Notes: generated from the sequence alone by a model not told the origin. 29,948 bases of DNA from JAEUMW01 sp039807745 (GCA_039807745.1 JBDHRV010000025.1:1-29948), one strand, 5' to 3'; shown: positions 15,586 through 23,352, counted from the first letter of the stretch. Numbers and translations are program-made.

Positions 15586-16827
15586 TCAGCCCGCGGCGCA
15601 GCCCACGCCCTCGTAGGCGCGGAGCAGTGCTCGCTCGCAAAAAGTCCACGCGAGCTCGTTCTCGATCTTGAGGCGCCCGATTTGGCCCAACTGCCGCCGC
15701 AGACCCGGGTCGTCCGCCAATTGCAGAATCTGGTGTGCGAGCTCGCGGAAGTCGTTCTCCCGTGCGTAGAGGGCGGCATCGCCGCAGATAGTCCGGGTTT
15801 CCTTCAGTTCGAACGCGACGATCGGCTTGCCGAGCGCCATGTATTCGAGCGACTTCACCATGACGCACGAATCGGTGAAGGCGTTCTTCGGATCCGGTAT
15901 CACGCACAGATCGCACGCGGCGAGGCGCTGCATTGCCTGCAGCGGCGCGAGCCGCCCGGTGAATTCGACACTGTCACCGAGCGACATCCGACTCGCGGCC
16001 TGCTGCAAGGCAGCGTATGCGCTGCCGTCCCCCACCAGTACGAAGCGCACGTCGACCCGCTGTCGGGTCCACCTGATGTACTGCGCCGCCTGCAGGAGAT
16101 AGTCGATCCCATCCTGCGGGTTCATGTCTCCGACGTACCCGACCTCGACGATATCGCGCGCGCTGCCGCCGCCCCTCGCCTCGGGCAGGCGCGAAAGGTC
16201 CGGACCGTTGTATACGAGTGTGAGGCGTTCGGCATCCACCCCGCCGCGCCCGATCGCGCATTGCCGGCCGCTTTCGCTGGTCACCAGGACGTGATCGGCA
16301 GCCCGATAGGTCCAGCGTTCCAGTGCGAGCGCCATGCGATAGAGCCAGCGCCGCTTGCCGTAGCGAACCTGGGACAGCTCCGGACACAGATCGTGCTGAT
16401 CGAACACGAAACGCCGGCCGAGCAGCCGCCACAAGCCGCCAACCGGAAAGAAGATGTCGGGCGGATTGCAGATGTGGATGGCGTCGAAGCGGGTCTTGAC
16501 GAACACGGCGCTGGAGAGGAGCACGACGGCCGCAAAGCTGTAGCCATACTCGAGCAGATGCCCTACGGCACCCCCGGGCAGCCGCGGTACCGGATAGAAG
16601 GCAACCGTGACGCCCTCGTGCGATGACTTCAGGGGGTCACCCGGATAGCGCGGACAGATGACCATGACCTGGTGGCCGGCGCGCTTCAGGGTGCGCGCGA
16701 TCTTCTGGACGCGGGTGTCGTACGTGTAGCTCATGTTCTCGATCACGATCAGCACCCGCAGCGTCCTTGGCGGGCTGCAGGTCGCCGCCGCGGCCGGAGC
16801 GTGACCGCTACTGGACGTCGTATCCAT
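15586..16827 (-). CDS. Glycosyltransferase family 4 (GT-B)
   Basis: 413 residues. After a short, serine/alanine-rich start, the GT-B N-terminal domain opens with LRVLIVIENMSYTYDTRVQK and continues IARTLKRAGHQVMVICPRYP. The acceptor half includes FDAIHICNPPDIFFPVG and FVFDQHDLCPELSQ. The donor half has VGYVGDMNPQDGIDYLLQA and the family signature SLEYMALGKPIVAFE near the C terminus, where the glutamates contact the nucleotide sugar. The start at 16827 (MDTTSSSG) overlaps the sulfotransferase stop by 20 bases, as expected in a packed operon; a slightly longer frame is open upstream. It probably transfers a sugar during surface glycan or glycolipid synthesis; donor and acceptor are unknown. Confidence 0.88.
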   Translation of the reverse strand: MDTTSSSGHAPAAAATCSPPRTLRVLIVIENMSYTYDTRVQKIARTLKRAGHQVMVICPRYPGDPLKSSHEGVTVAFYPVPRLPGGAVGHLLEYGYSFAAVVLLSSAVFVKTRFDAIHICNPPDIFFPVGGLWRLLGRRFVFDQHDLCPELSQVRYGKRRWLYRMALALERWTYRAADHVLVTSESGRQCAIGRGGVDAERLTLVYNGPDLSRLPEARGGGSARDIVEVGYVGDMNPQDGIDYLLQAAQYIRWTRQRVDVRFVLVGDGSAYAALQQAASRMSLGDSVEFTGRLAPLQAMQRLAACDLCVIPDPKNAFTDSCVMVKSLEYMALGKPIVAFELKETRTICGDAALYARENDFRELAHQILQLADDPGLRRQLGQIGRLKIENELAWTFCERALLRAYEGVGCAAG

Positions 16828-17500
16828 ACTCGAGCGCCTTGGATCGGATGCGGTCCGTGAGCACCGGATCGAGGGCACGCAGGGCCTCCCAGGAGGGTAG
16901 CTCCTGCCCTGCTGCCCCCGACGACCCCGACAGTCGTCGCTTGATCGCGGGACTCACGTCGCAGCGCAGCCGTTCGCACAGTTCCTCATACAGGTGAAAG
17001 GCCCTGCCGCGCCGCCGCGTGTTGACATCCGGGTCCACCTGGGCCAAGACCCTGCGGTCGGGGCTCAAATGCAGGCGCTCACAGAATTCCTCGAAAACGT
17101 CCCGAAAGGTGTCGATCCGGTAGCGCCATCCGGCGCTCTTCTCCGCCTCCAGGTTCCAGTAGTACCAGTACTTCGCCGCACGCAAAAGGATGGGGTCCTC
17201 GGGCGCTATGGGTGTGTGAGCACAGATGAACGACCATGAAGCGGGCTTGAACGTCGTCGCCGAGGCAATGACCTGGCGGGGATCACGGACTTGATGAAAA
17301 ACCTGATCGAAGTCGTAGTGGCGCACCGGTACCCCCCAGGCCACCACCTCGGCATTCACCGCCATGGTCCACGAGGCGATGCCATCCTCGCCCATGCGCT
17401 CATGTCCGACATCCAGGCCAAGTCGCCGCAGCAGGTGCGTGATGTACTTCGTGCCACTCCGACCACAGCCGGTGATCAGCAGGCGCTTGCGAGCTCGCAT
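16808..17500 (-). CDS. Sulfotransferase-like protein (PAPS-dependent)
   Basis: 230 residues. It has both PAPS-binding signatures of the sulfotransferase superfamily: the 5'-phosphosulfate loop LLITGCGRSGTKYI (7-20) and the 3'-phosphate motif QVRDPRQVIASA (70-81). These enzymes pass sulfate from PAPS to a hydroxyl or amine on a sugar, lipid or protein. It is the first gene of a leftward six-gene operon. The start has GAGAGAT immediately before the ATG and gives a natural N terminus; the frame upstream is open but without a binding site. As the pathway enzymes in this window stop at APS, PAPS must be made by a kinase encoded elsewhere. A P-loop protein of other function remains possible because the rest of the sequence is not distinctive. 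Confidence 0.78.
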   Translation of the reverse strand: MRARKRLLITGCGRSGTKYITHLLRRLGLDVGHERMGEDGIASWTMAVNAEVVAWGVPVRHYDFDQVFHQVRDPRQVIASATTFKPASWSFICAHTPIAPEDPILLRAAKYWYYWNLEAEKSAGWRYRIDTFRDVFEEFCERLHLSPDRRVLAQVDPDVNTRRRGRAFHLYEELCERLRCDVSPAIKRRLSGSSGAAGQELPSWEALRALDPVLTDRIRSKALEYGYDVQ

Positions 17501-17669
17501 ATCTCTCTCGCTCAATGAGTTAGCGTTCTTACTTAACCAAGGAACTGAAACGCGAACGGAGGGATTTTCCGAGGGCGGCTGCCTGGAACCCGAAGTTCCT
17601 GCGCTTGCAGCGTCTTGTGCAAACCGCCTACGTCCCCGGCATGATACTGGCCTCGGCACCCCGGACGCC

Positions 17670-17683
17670 ATATCGCGCGATAT
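17670..17683. repeat. Perfect 14-bp palindrome between the sulfotransferase operon and dsbB
   Basis: ATATCGCGCGATAT is fully self-complementary and is flanked outside by CGG and CCG. It lies in the 283-base spacer between two divergent units, 66 bases before the dsbB -10 box. It looks like an operator for a dimeric regulator, but no known site is recognised. Confidence 0.5.
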
Positions 17684-17749
17684 CCGCCGAGACAGACGGG
17701 GCAAAACAGCGGCCGAGGTCCGCGCCACGCATCTGCCTGCGGCGCTCGG

Positions 17750-17755
17750 TATAAT
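17750..17755 (+). promoter_or_regulatory. Candidate -10 box for dsbB
   Basis: A consensus TATAAT lies 28 bases before the dsbB start chosen here. No recognisable -35 box is found 16 to 18 bases upstream, so the promoter may be activator-dependent. It also argues against the ATG at 17754, which lies inside this box. Confidence 0.4.
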
Positions 17756-17783
17756 GCCCCGAACCACTGCTGTTTCCTGCCTG

Positions 17784-18335
17784 ATGCCGCGCTTCCCCCT
17801 CGATTCCCGGATTTTCTTCGCTGCCGTCTGCGCGGTCTGCGCGGGTCTCGTCGCCTTCGGCCTGTATCTCCAGCACAGTCAAGGGCTGGAGCCTTGCCCC
17901 TTGTGCATCCTGCAGCGCGTCATCTTTATCGCCATCGGTGCCGTGGCGCTGGTGGCAGCCCTGCTGGACCCCCGGCGACCCGCGGCACGGATCGGGGCGG
18001 GTCTGGCGGTGGCATTGCTCGCGTTGGCGGGGATGGTAGTGGCAGGGCGCCAGTCGTGGCTGCAGCACTTTCCGCCGCCGATCCAGGAGTGCGGTGCCGA
18101 CTTCTATTTCCTGGTCGACACCACGCCGCTGGCGCAGCTCCTGCCGGCGCTCTTCAGCGGCACTGGAGACTGCGCCAAGCGCAGCTGGCTCTTTCTAAAC
18201 CTGTCGATCGCCGAGTGGGCGCTTGTCTTTTTCGCGACGATTGCCGTCCTGGCGCTCTGGCGTACCTTCTCCGAGGAGTCGTCCGCCCGCGCGTACCGGA
18301 AGCTCTCGCAGCCGCCTGATTTCGTCGAACGGTAG
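17784..18335 (+). CDS. dsbB: Disulfide bond formation protein B
   Basis: 183 residues, close to the 176 of E. coli. DsbB is an inner-membrane protein that reoxidises the periplasmic oxidase DsbA and hands electrons to quinone. Four hydrophobic segments are visible. The first periplasmic cysteine pair is EPCPLC, directly after the first helix; the second pair is the C of IQECGADFYF and the C of GTGDCAKRSW, before the last helix. All four redox cysteines are therefore present. The start is set at 17784 because an upstream ATG at 17754 overlaps a TATAAT box; neither has a good ribosome binding site. Its last 141 bases overlap, on the opposite strand, the 3' end of the GGDEF-EAL gene. Confidence 0.93.
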   Translation: MPRFPLDSRIFFAAVCAVCAGLVAFGLYLQHSQGLEPCPLCILQRVIFIAIGAVALVAALLDPRRPAARIGAGLAVALLALAGMVVAGRQSWLQHFPPPIQECGADFYFLVDTTPLAQLLPALFSGTGDCAKRSWLFLNLSIAEWALVFFATIAVLALWRTFSEESSARAYRKLSQPPDFVER

Positions 18336-20429
18336 CGGGTGGCAAAAGTAGAACCCCTGCACCTCGTCGCAGCGGTTCGCGCGCAGGAAGTCGAGCTGCT
18401 GGGTGCTCTCGACGCCCTCCGCCAAGACCTTCAGGTTCAGGCTGTGGCCCAGGGTGATGACGGCCTTGACGATCGCCGCATCGTCCGCATCCTGACCGAT
18501 ATCGCACACGAACGATTTGTCGATCTTGAGCCGGTCGATCGGAAAGCGCTTCAGGTAGTTGAGACTGGAGTAGCCGGTGCCAAAGTCGTCGATCGCGAGC
18601 TGGATGCCGAGATTCTTCAACGCCTGCAGCTCGTCGATGAACTTCGCCGCATCGTGCATGGCGAGGCTTTCCGTCACCTCGAGCTCGAGATGGACTGGAT
18701 CGAGGCCGGTTTCGGCGAGGATGCGGCCCACGGTCTCGGCGAGCCCTCCCTGCCTGAACTGGGCGGGCGAAAGATTCACCGACACCACCACGGGCGGGAG
18801 CCCTTCCGCCTGTAGCGTCTTGACCTGGCGGCAGGCGGTGCGCAGCACCCATTCGCCGATCGGCACGATCAGCCCGGTCTCCTCGGCGATCGGCACGAAG
18901 CGGTTCGGCGCGATCATGCCCTCGCCGGGAAAGTCCCACCGGATCAGGGCTTCGAGTCCGATCACGCGCCCGGTTCCGAGATCGAGCTTCGGCTGATAGT
19001 GCAGGCGGAACTCGTTGCGCTCGAGGGCGCGACGCAGGTTGCCCTGGGTCTGAAGGCGCACCGCGAACTTGGAGCTCATGTCCGGCGCGTAGAACTGGAA
19101 GTTGTTGCGGCCAGTCTCCTTTGCCCGGTACATGGCGGCATCCGCGTTCTTGAGCAGCGTTTCGGCGTCGGTGCCATCGCGCGGATAGATGCTCACGCCG
19201 ATGCTGCAGGTCGCGCTGTACTCCACGTCCCGGTGACACCACGGGGCCGACACCGCGGACAGGATCCGCCGCATCTGGTCGGCCAAGTGACCGTGGCCGG
19301 GCAGACCGGAAATGACGAGCGCAAACTCGTCGCCGCCGTGGCGCGCCACGGTGTCGTAGTCGCGGACGCAGTCGCGCAGGCGCTCGGCCACGCTGTTGAG
19401 CAGCGCATCGCCGACGTTGTGACCCAGGCTGTCGTTGATGAACTTGAACCGGTCCAGGTCGACGAGCACCACCGCGACCGCCGACTGATAGCGCTCCGCC
19501 TGTCGCAGCGCCTGCTCGAGGCGGTCGCGCAACAGCGAGCGGTTGGGCAACCCGGTCAGCGCATCATGGTTGGACTGGTGCAGGAGCTGCTGCTCGAAGA
19601 GCTTGCTGTCGGTGACGTCCTTCAGCGTGCCCTCGAAGAAGACGATGTTGCCTGCGGCATCGCAGACCGTACGCGCGCTCTCCGCCACCCAGATCATGCT
19701 GCCGTCCTTGCGGTACATGCGCGATTCGAAGTTGCTCACGGTGCCGCGCCCGCGCAGTGCATGGATGAGCTCCTGGCGTCGTCCCGGCTCGACGTACAGA
19801 CTTTGGAGCGAGGTGACGGCGTTGATCAGATCCTGCGGCGAATCGTAGCCAAGGATGCGGGCGAGCGCGGGATTCACGCGCACGTAGCGCCCGTCGGGGG
19901 AGCTCTGGAAGATGCCCTCGACCGCGTGCTCGAAGATGCTCCGGTAACGCTCCTCGGCAACGCGCAGTGCCTCCTGCGCGAGCCGGCGCTCGGTCACGTC
20001 CTCGACGAACCCCTCGATCCACGCCAGCGCGCCTTGCGCATCGAAGACGCCGGTGCCCCGATCGGCCACCCACTTTACGATGCCGGAGCGGGTCATCACC
20101 CGATACTCCAGAAAGAAGCGGTGCCGCGCGCGGATCGCTGCCATGGCCTCGGTCCGGACCCGGGCACGGTCTTCGGCCAGGATCGCCGTGTCGCCGGCGA
20201 GACGCTGCTTTCCGATCAACTCTTCGGGCGCGCAGCCGAAGAGCCCGAGCGCGCCCGCGCTGGCAAACTCCGTGGTCCAATGTTCGTCGGCGCGGCAGCG
20301 ATAGACCACTCCGTGGAGGTGGGCAAGCAGGCTCTCGAGCATGTCGCGATCACGATCGGCCAGCGTCCGGGTGTGGCGCACCGACCCCCGGCCGTGCCCT
20401 GGCGTGACGTCGTCGCTCTCCGATTCCAT
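18195..20429 (-). CDS. PAS-PAS-GGDEF-EAL cyclic-di-GMP signalling protein
   Basis: 744 residues, no membrane segment or signal peptide, so cytoplasmic. Two PAS domains (about 30-148 and 155-276, each closing with a DVT motif) should sense a signal. The GGDEF domain (about 280-445) has an intact GGDEF at 365-369 and the inhibitory I-site RDYD at 356-359, spaced correctly. The EAL domain (about 455-710) has EAL at 493-495 and DDFGTG at 614-619. Both synthesis and breakdown of c-di-GMP look possible. The last 35 or so residues are charged and unrelated to the EAL fold; this tail is encoded opposite the end of dsbB. The start is set at the ATG at 20429, with GAG ahead; an ATG at 20477 adds 16 unlikely-looking residues. 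Confidence 0.93.
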   Translation of the reverse strand: MESESDDVTPGHGRGSVRHTRTLADRDRDMLESLLAHLHGVVYRCRADEHWTTEFASAGALGLFGCAPEELIGKQRLAGDTAILAEDRARVRTEAMAAIRARHRFFLEYRVMTRSGIVKWVADRGTGVFDAQGALAWIEGFVEDVTERRLAQEALRVAEERYRSIFEHAVEGIFQSSPDGRYVRVNPALARILGYDSPQDLINAVTSLQSLYVEPGRRQELIHALRGRGTVSNFESRMYRKDGSMIWVAESARTVCDAAGNIVFFEGTLKDVTDSKLFEQQLLHQSNHDALTGLPNRSLLRDRLEQALRQAERYQSAVAVVLVDLDRFKFINDSLGHNVGDALLNSVAERLRDCVRDYDTVARHGGDEFALVISGLPGHGHLADQMRRILSAVSAPWCHRDVEYSATCSIGVSIYPRDGTDAETLLKNADAAMYRAKETGRNNFQFYAPDMSSKFAVRLQTQGNLRRALERNEFRLHYQPKLDLGTGRVIGLEALIRWDFPGEGMIAPNRFVPIAEETGLIVPIGEWVLRTACRQVKTLQAEGLPPVVVSVNLSPAQFRQGGLAETVGRILAETGLDPVHLELEVTESLAMHDAAKFIDELQALKNLGIQLAIDDFGTGYSSLNYLKRFPIDRLKIDKSFVCDIGQDADDAAIVKAVITLGHSLNLKVLAEGVESTQQLDFLRANRCDEVQGFYFCHPLPFDEIRRLRELPVRAGGRLLGEGTPERQDGNRREKDKRPLGDRQV

Positions 20430-20572
20430 GTCTCGTGGCGCGGCTCGTGGACAGCGCTGCGTGAAGAATGCTGGCATCGGCCAGCCGAGGTATCAGGCCG
20501 GAGATTGCGCCGGTTCGCGCACGTCCGCAATCTGGGGCAGCGCCGACCCACGTCAGCGCCCGTCGCCTGGGG

Positions 20573-20989
20573 CTACTTCACCAGCGTCACCGGAAGTTCT
20601 GCGAGCCGCAGCACGTCGCTCGCCACCGAGCCGAGCAGCAGATGCGTGAGTGCCCCGCGCCCATGCGAGCCGAGAACGATCTGGTCGAAGCCCTTTTCCT
20701 TGGCGTAAGCGGCGATGGTCTGCGCCACGTGGCCGACCGCGATGTGGTGGGTGTACGGCACGCCTGCCGCGTCCAGGATCGCGCGCGCTTCCTGTAGCGC
20801 CGCCAACCCTTCCTCGCGGTAGTAGTCCTGCAAATCCTCGCGGCCGACGAACATGCGCGCGTGGCCCGATTGGATGGGGATCTGCACGTTGAGCAGATGG
20901 ATCTCCGGCGACTGCCCCAGGCGAAGCGCCTGTTCCACCGCGCGCCGGGAATGGGGCGAGCCGTCCACTGCGATCAGCATCTTTGCCAT
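20573..20989 (-). CDS. uspA: Universal stress protein, UspA family
   Basis: 138 residues, one Usp domain. It begins MAKMLIAVDGSPHSRRAVEQ, with the ATP-contacting Asp in VDGS, and ends with the nucleotide-binding motif GSHGRGALTHLLLGSVA (G-x2-G-x9-GS form), so it probably binds ATP. Such small cytoplasmic proteins dimerise and support survival under stress; the exact target is unknown. A strong ribosome binding site (GAGGAGGAGAC) sits right before the ATG. It lies 19 bases after the TerC-family gene, on the same strand, and is probably co-transcribed with it. Confidence 0.93.
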   Translation of the reverse strand: MAKMLIAVDGSPHSRRAVEQALRLGQSPEIHLLNVQIPIQSGHARMFVGREDLQDYYREEGLAALQEARAILDAAGVPYTHHIAVGHVAQTIAAYAKEKGFDQIVLGSHGRGALTHLLLGSVASDVLRLAELPVTLVK

Positions 20990-21008
20990 GTCTCCTCCTC
21001 GCGCCGTG

Positions 21009-21743
21009 CTAGTCGCGCCGGGAGGTGGGATCGAGCGCCAGTTCGGTCACCGGCGCCGCGACGGTTTGCCTGCGCCGCGCCAGCACGGTGCCGAGCAGGA
21101 CCACGAAGGCGGCCCCGGCGGCGGCCGTCGCGTAGTGCAGCCAACCCGGCATGCCTTCCAGGTACGGCTTGATGACCACGTCGCTCACGATCATGTCGCC
21201 GCCAATCCAGCCAAGCAGCGCCCCACCGAGAGTGATCACCGCGGGGAAGCGGTCCATCAGCCTGAGCACGAATTTGCTGCCCCAGACGATGATAGGGATG
21301 CTGATCAGGATGCCGAATACGACCAGGCCGAGATCCCCCTTGGCCGCCCCGGCCACGGCGATCACGTTGTCCAGGCTCATCACCGCGTCGGCCACGACGA
21401 TGGTCTTGATGGCCCCGAGCAGGTGGGTGCTGCCTTCGACGTGGCCGTGAGCATCCTCATCCTCGGGCAACAGCAGCTTGACGCCGATCCAGAACAGGAG
21501 CAGCGCGCCGACCACCTTCAGATAGGGCAGCGCGAGCAATTGCAGGGCGAAGAAGATGAGCACGATGCGCAGGCCGATGGCGCCGAACACACCCCAGAAA
21601 ATACCCTTGCGGCGCTGCGCCTCGGGCAGCTTGCGGCAGGCCAGTGCGATCACGACGGCGTTGTCGCCACCCAGCAGGATGTCGATGGCGATGATTTGCG
21701 CTACCGCTATCCAGAAGGTGCTGTCCAGCATGAAATCGGGCAT
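21009..21743 (-). CDS. TerC/YjbE-family integral membrane protein
   Basis: 244 residues with about seven membrane segments. Two half-sites typical of the family are present: DILLGGDNAVVIALA (21-35) and VADAVMSLDNVIAVAG (117-132), both with conserved Asp/Asn pairs inside membrane helices that are thought to handle metal ions. A histidine- and acid-rich loop (EDEDAHGHVEGSTH, 94-107) lies between the halves. Relatives act in tellurite resistance or manganese export, the latter often under a yybP-ykoY riboswitch; none was seen in the 76-base gap upstream. The uspA gene follows 19 bases later. Metal export is the likeliest role, but the substrate cannot be read from sequence. Confidence 0.88.
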   Translation of the reverse strand: MPDFMLDSTFWIAVAQIIAIDILLGGDNAVVIALACRKLPEAQRRKGIFWGVFGAIGLRIVLIFFALQLLALPYLKVVGALLLFWIGVKLLLPEDEDAHGHVEGSTHLLGAIKTIVVADAVMSLDNVIAVAGAAKGDLGLVVFGILISIPIIVWGSKFVLRLMDRFPAVITLGGALLGWIGGDMIVSDVVIKPYLEGMPGWLHYATAAAGAAFVVLLGTVLARRRQTVAAPVTELALDPTSRRD

Positions 21744-21819
21744 CCCGCTCTTCCTCTTTGGTCGCCACTAGGAGCCTCGCTCTCACGACTGCGGGCCACG
21801 TAAACCCTGGCGGGGGTCC

Positions 21820-22764
21820 TCAGGCGGGCCGCGCGCCGCTGCGTGTGCGTCGCGACCGTCCTCCTGGCCGCGTTCTGGACGAGGCCTTGCCGCCCCACAC
21901 TTCCCGTACCGCAAAGAGAAGTGCCGCGATCGCGGGTTCTTGCTCGCGCCCTGCAAGATAGATGAACTGAAGCATGGTGGTAAGACGAGCGCTGTTCAGC
22001 ACGATCAGCTCTCGGGTCTTCTCACGCGCATGGGCCAGATCTTCGCGCAGCAGCGACAGCCCGAGCCCGGAGACGATCAAATTCTCGATCACAGTCTCGT
22101 TATCCGCCTGGACGACACTGAGCGGTTCGACCCCGTGCTGCAGGAAGAGCTCTCGCACCAGCCCGTGATGGCTGCTAATGGGAGCCGTGAGGATCCACGG
22201 GAGAGCGGCGAGCTCGCCCCATGTCGCGCGCTCGACCTGGTCCTTCCAGGCTGCGGGGGCGGCAACCCGATAGGCGATCTCGTGCAGCGCGAGACTCGCC
22301 ACCGCCGGGTGGGTCAGGTTGCCGAAATAAAAGCTCGCATCGAGTTCGCCACTGCGCACCGACTCGAAGGCAGCGCCCGATACCTGATGATGCACGTCGA
22401 GCTCGAGGAGCGGATAAAGCTCCACCGCGCGGCTTAGAAACTCGCCGAGCCTGATTGATTCCGGGTCGGACACGGTTCCAAGTCGCAGTCGGCCCGCGAC
22501 CGCGCCGGCAAGTGAACGGGCTTCGGCCATCAACTCCTGCGCCGCGCTCAGCACCCTCTCCGCCAGCGCGAGCAAACGCTTGCCCGGTGCGGTGAGGACC
22601 ATGCCGGTCGGCGTGCGATCGAAGAGCGGCAGGCCGAGCTCCTCCTCGAGCGCCTTGATCTGGGCGCTCACGGCAGGCTGGCTGATGTGCACCTTCTCTG
22701 CGGCGCGGGTCACGTGCCCGAACTCCGCCACGGCGGCAAAGGTACGCAGCTGATAAAGCTCCAT
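21820..22764 (-). CDS. LysR-family transcriptional regulator
   Basis: 314 residues. The DNA-binding part is at 1-60 (MELYQLRTFAAVAEFGHVTR, then AAEKVHISQPAVSAQIKAL), followed by a substrate-binding-like domain to about residue 290. The last 22 residues are rich in Arg, Gly and Ser, an unusual basic tail. The start is at 22764 with GAGG five bases upstream; the longer open frame has no binding site. It reads away from the small gene at 22906, and a dyad with LysR spacing lies between them, so that gene is a candidate target. The terC gene lies 76 bases downstream. The inducer is unknown. Confidence 0.9.
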   Translation of the reverse strand: MELYQLRTFAAVAEFGHVTRAAEKVHISQPAVSAQIKALEEELGLPLFDRTPTGMVLTAPGKRLLALAERVLSAAQELMAEARSLAGAVAGRLRLGTVSDPESIRLGEFLSRAVELYPLLELDVHHQVSGAAFESVRSGELDASFYFGNLTHPAVASLALHEIAYRVAAPAAWKDQVERATWGELAALPWILTAPISSHHGLVRELFLQHGVEPLSVVQADNETVIENLIVSGLGLSLLREDLAHAREKTRELIVLNSARLTTMLQFIYLAGREQEPAIAALLFAVREVWGGKASSRTRPGGRSRRTRSGARPA

Positions 22765-22807
22765 GGGTCCTCGGCAAACTGCACCATCAGGGAAATCGAT
22801 CGGGCGT

Positions 22808-22827
22808 ATCCAAACATGCAATTGGAT
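22808..22827. promoter_or_regulatory. Candidate LysR operator between the regulator and the small divergent gene
   Basis: ATCCAA (22808-22813) and TTGGAT (22822-22827) are perfect inverted arms separated by 8 bases. The site contains a T-N11-A match (T22809, A22821). Its centre lies about 68 bases before the start point predicted from the promoter at 22850-22879, which is the usual position of a LysR recognition site. Confidence 0.5.
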
Positions 22828-22849
22828 CTCGCGACCAGCAACCTCTACA

Positions 22850-22879
22850 TTGCACGGCACAAGCTTCAAACAGCATAGA
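22850..22879 (+). promoter_or_regulatory. Weak promoter for the small gene at 22906
   Basis: A -35-like TTGCAC (22850-22855) is followed after 18 bases by CATAGA (22874-22879). The -10 is poor, which would suit an activator-dependent promoter with the dyad upstream. Confidence 0.3.
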
Positions 22880-22905
22880 TTTCAACAACCTCAATGGAGA
22901 CTATC

Positions 22906-23262
22906 ATGAAAATCATCGTACCCTTCGATCACAGCGTGGCGCCGCCGAAGCGCTTCTGGTCGGCATTGTTGAAGCCGGCGGTGCAGCCGGAGAACCCGGC
23001 AGCAGACCTCGCGGCCATGCGTCTTAGCCTGGCGCTGGGCGCACCGTATGTTCTCCTCGACCAGGCGGAGCACCTTCGGGTGAAAGCCGTCGCGGGCGCC
23101 TGGGAAGAGCTGAAGCGCGCGCTCGGGGGGATCGGCGAGTGGTTCCAGCGTCGTGACGCGGTGGAGCGCGAAGAGCGGTCGGCCGCCGCGGACGGGCTCG
23201 ACGCGCTCACCAGGCAAGCGCACCTGCGCGACATCCAGCGCACCCGTCACCTGCGCATGTAA
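22906..23262 (+). CDS. Unrecognised small protein, possible LysR target
   Basis: 118 residues, no family recognised. It has no signal peptide or membrane segment. It begins MKIIVPFDHSVAPPKRFWSA, and the rest is alanine- and leucine-rich with many charged residues, looking helical: ALGGIGEWFQRRDAVEREER, then a C-terminal stretch rich in Arg, His and Asp. The start is at 22906, with GGAG six bases ahead of the ATG; an ATG at 22894 has no such site. A clean ribosome binding site, the divergent LysR gene and a dyad in the spacer argue that it is real. Downstream are several inverted repeats before the PHP gene. Confidence 0.6.
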   Translation: MKIIVPFDHSVAPPKRFWSALLKPAVQPENPAADLAAMRLSLALGAPYVLLDQAEHLRVKAVAGAWEELKRALGGIGEWFQRRDAVEREERSAAADGLDALTRQAHLRDIQRTRHLRM

Positions 23263-23271
23263 CCCGGGTGG

Positions 23272-23306
23272 CGCGGCGGGAGCGAGCATCGCCCCGCCGC
23301 GATGCT
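23272..23306 (+). repeat. Two mutually exclusive inverted repeats after the small gene
   Basis: CGCGGCGGG (23272-23280) pairs perfectly with CCCGCCGCG (23293-23301). AGCATCG (23285-23291) pairs with CGATGCT (23300-23306). The second stem uses the last two bases of the first and sits in its loop, so only one can form at a time. No T-run follows, so neither is a standard terminator. Confidence 0.55.
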
Positions 23307-23321
23307 GGATGGCGTGAGAAA

Positions 23322-23352
23322 ATGGGCGGGTCTCCCAAGAGCACCCGCCCAT
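23322..23352 (+). promoter_or_regulatory. 10-bp hairpin covering the start of the PHP gene
   Basis: ATGGGCGGGT (23322-23331) pairs perfectly with ACCCGCCCAT (23343-23352) around an 11-base loop. The right arm includes the first two bases of the PHP gene start codon and the place where a ribosome binding site would be. It could hold translation down or simply end the upstream message; no T-run follows. Confidence 0.5.

Noticed and set aside
18999..20708. 569-codon plus-strand frame opposite the GGDEF-EAL gene
   Set aside because: Antisense shadow of a gene with intact motifs; composition is typical of a reverse-strand frame and it has no recognisable domain.
21744..21819. yybP-ykoY manganese riboswitch upstream of the TerC-family gene
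   Set aside because: Looked for because such genes often have one; the 76-base gap is too short and lacks the conserved core.
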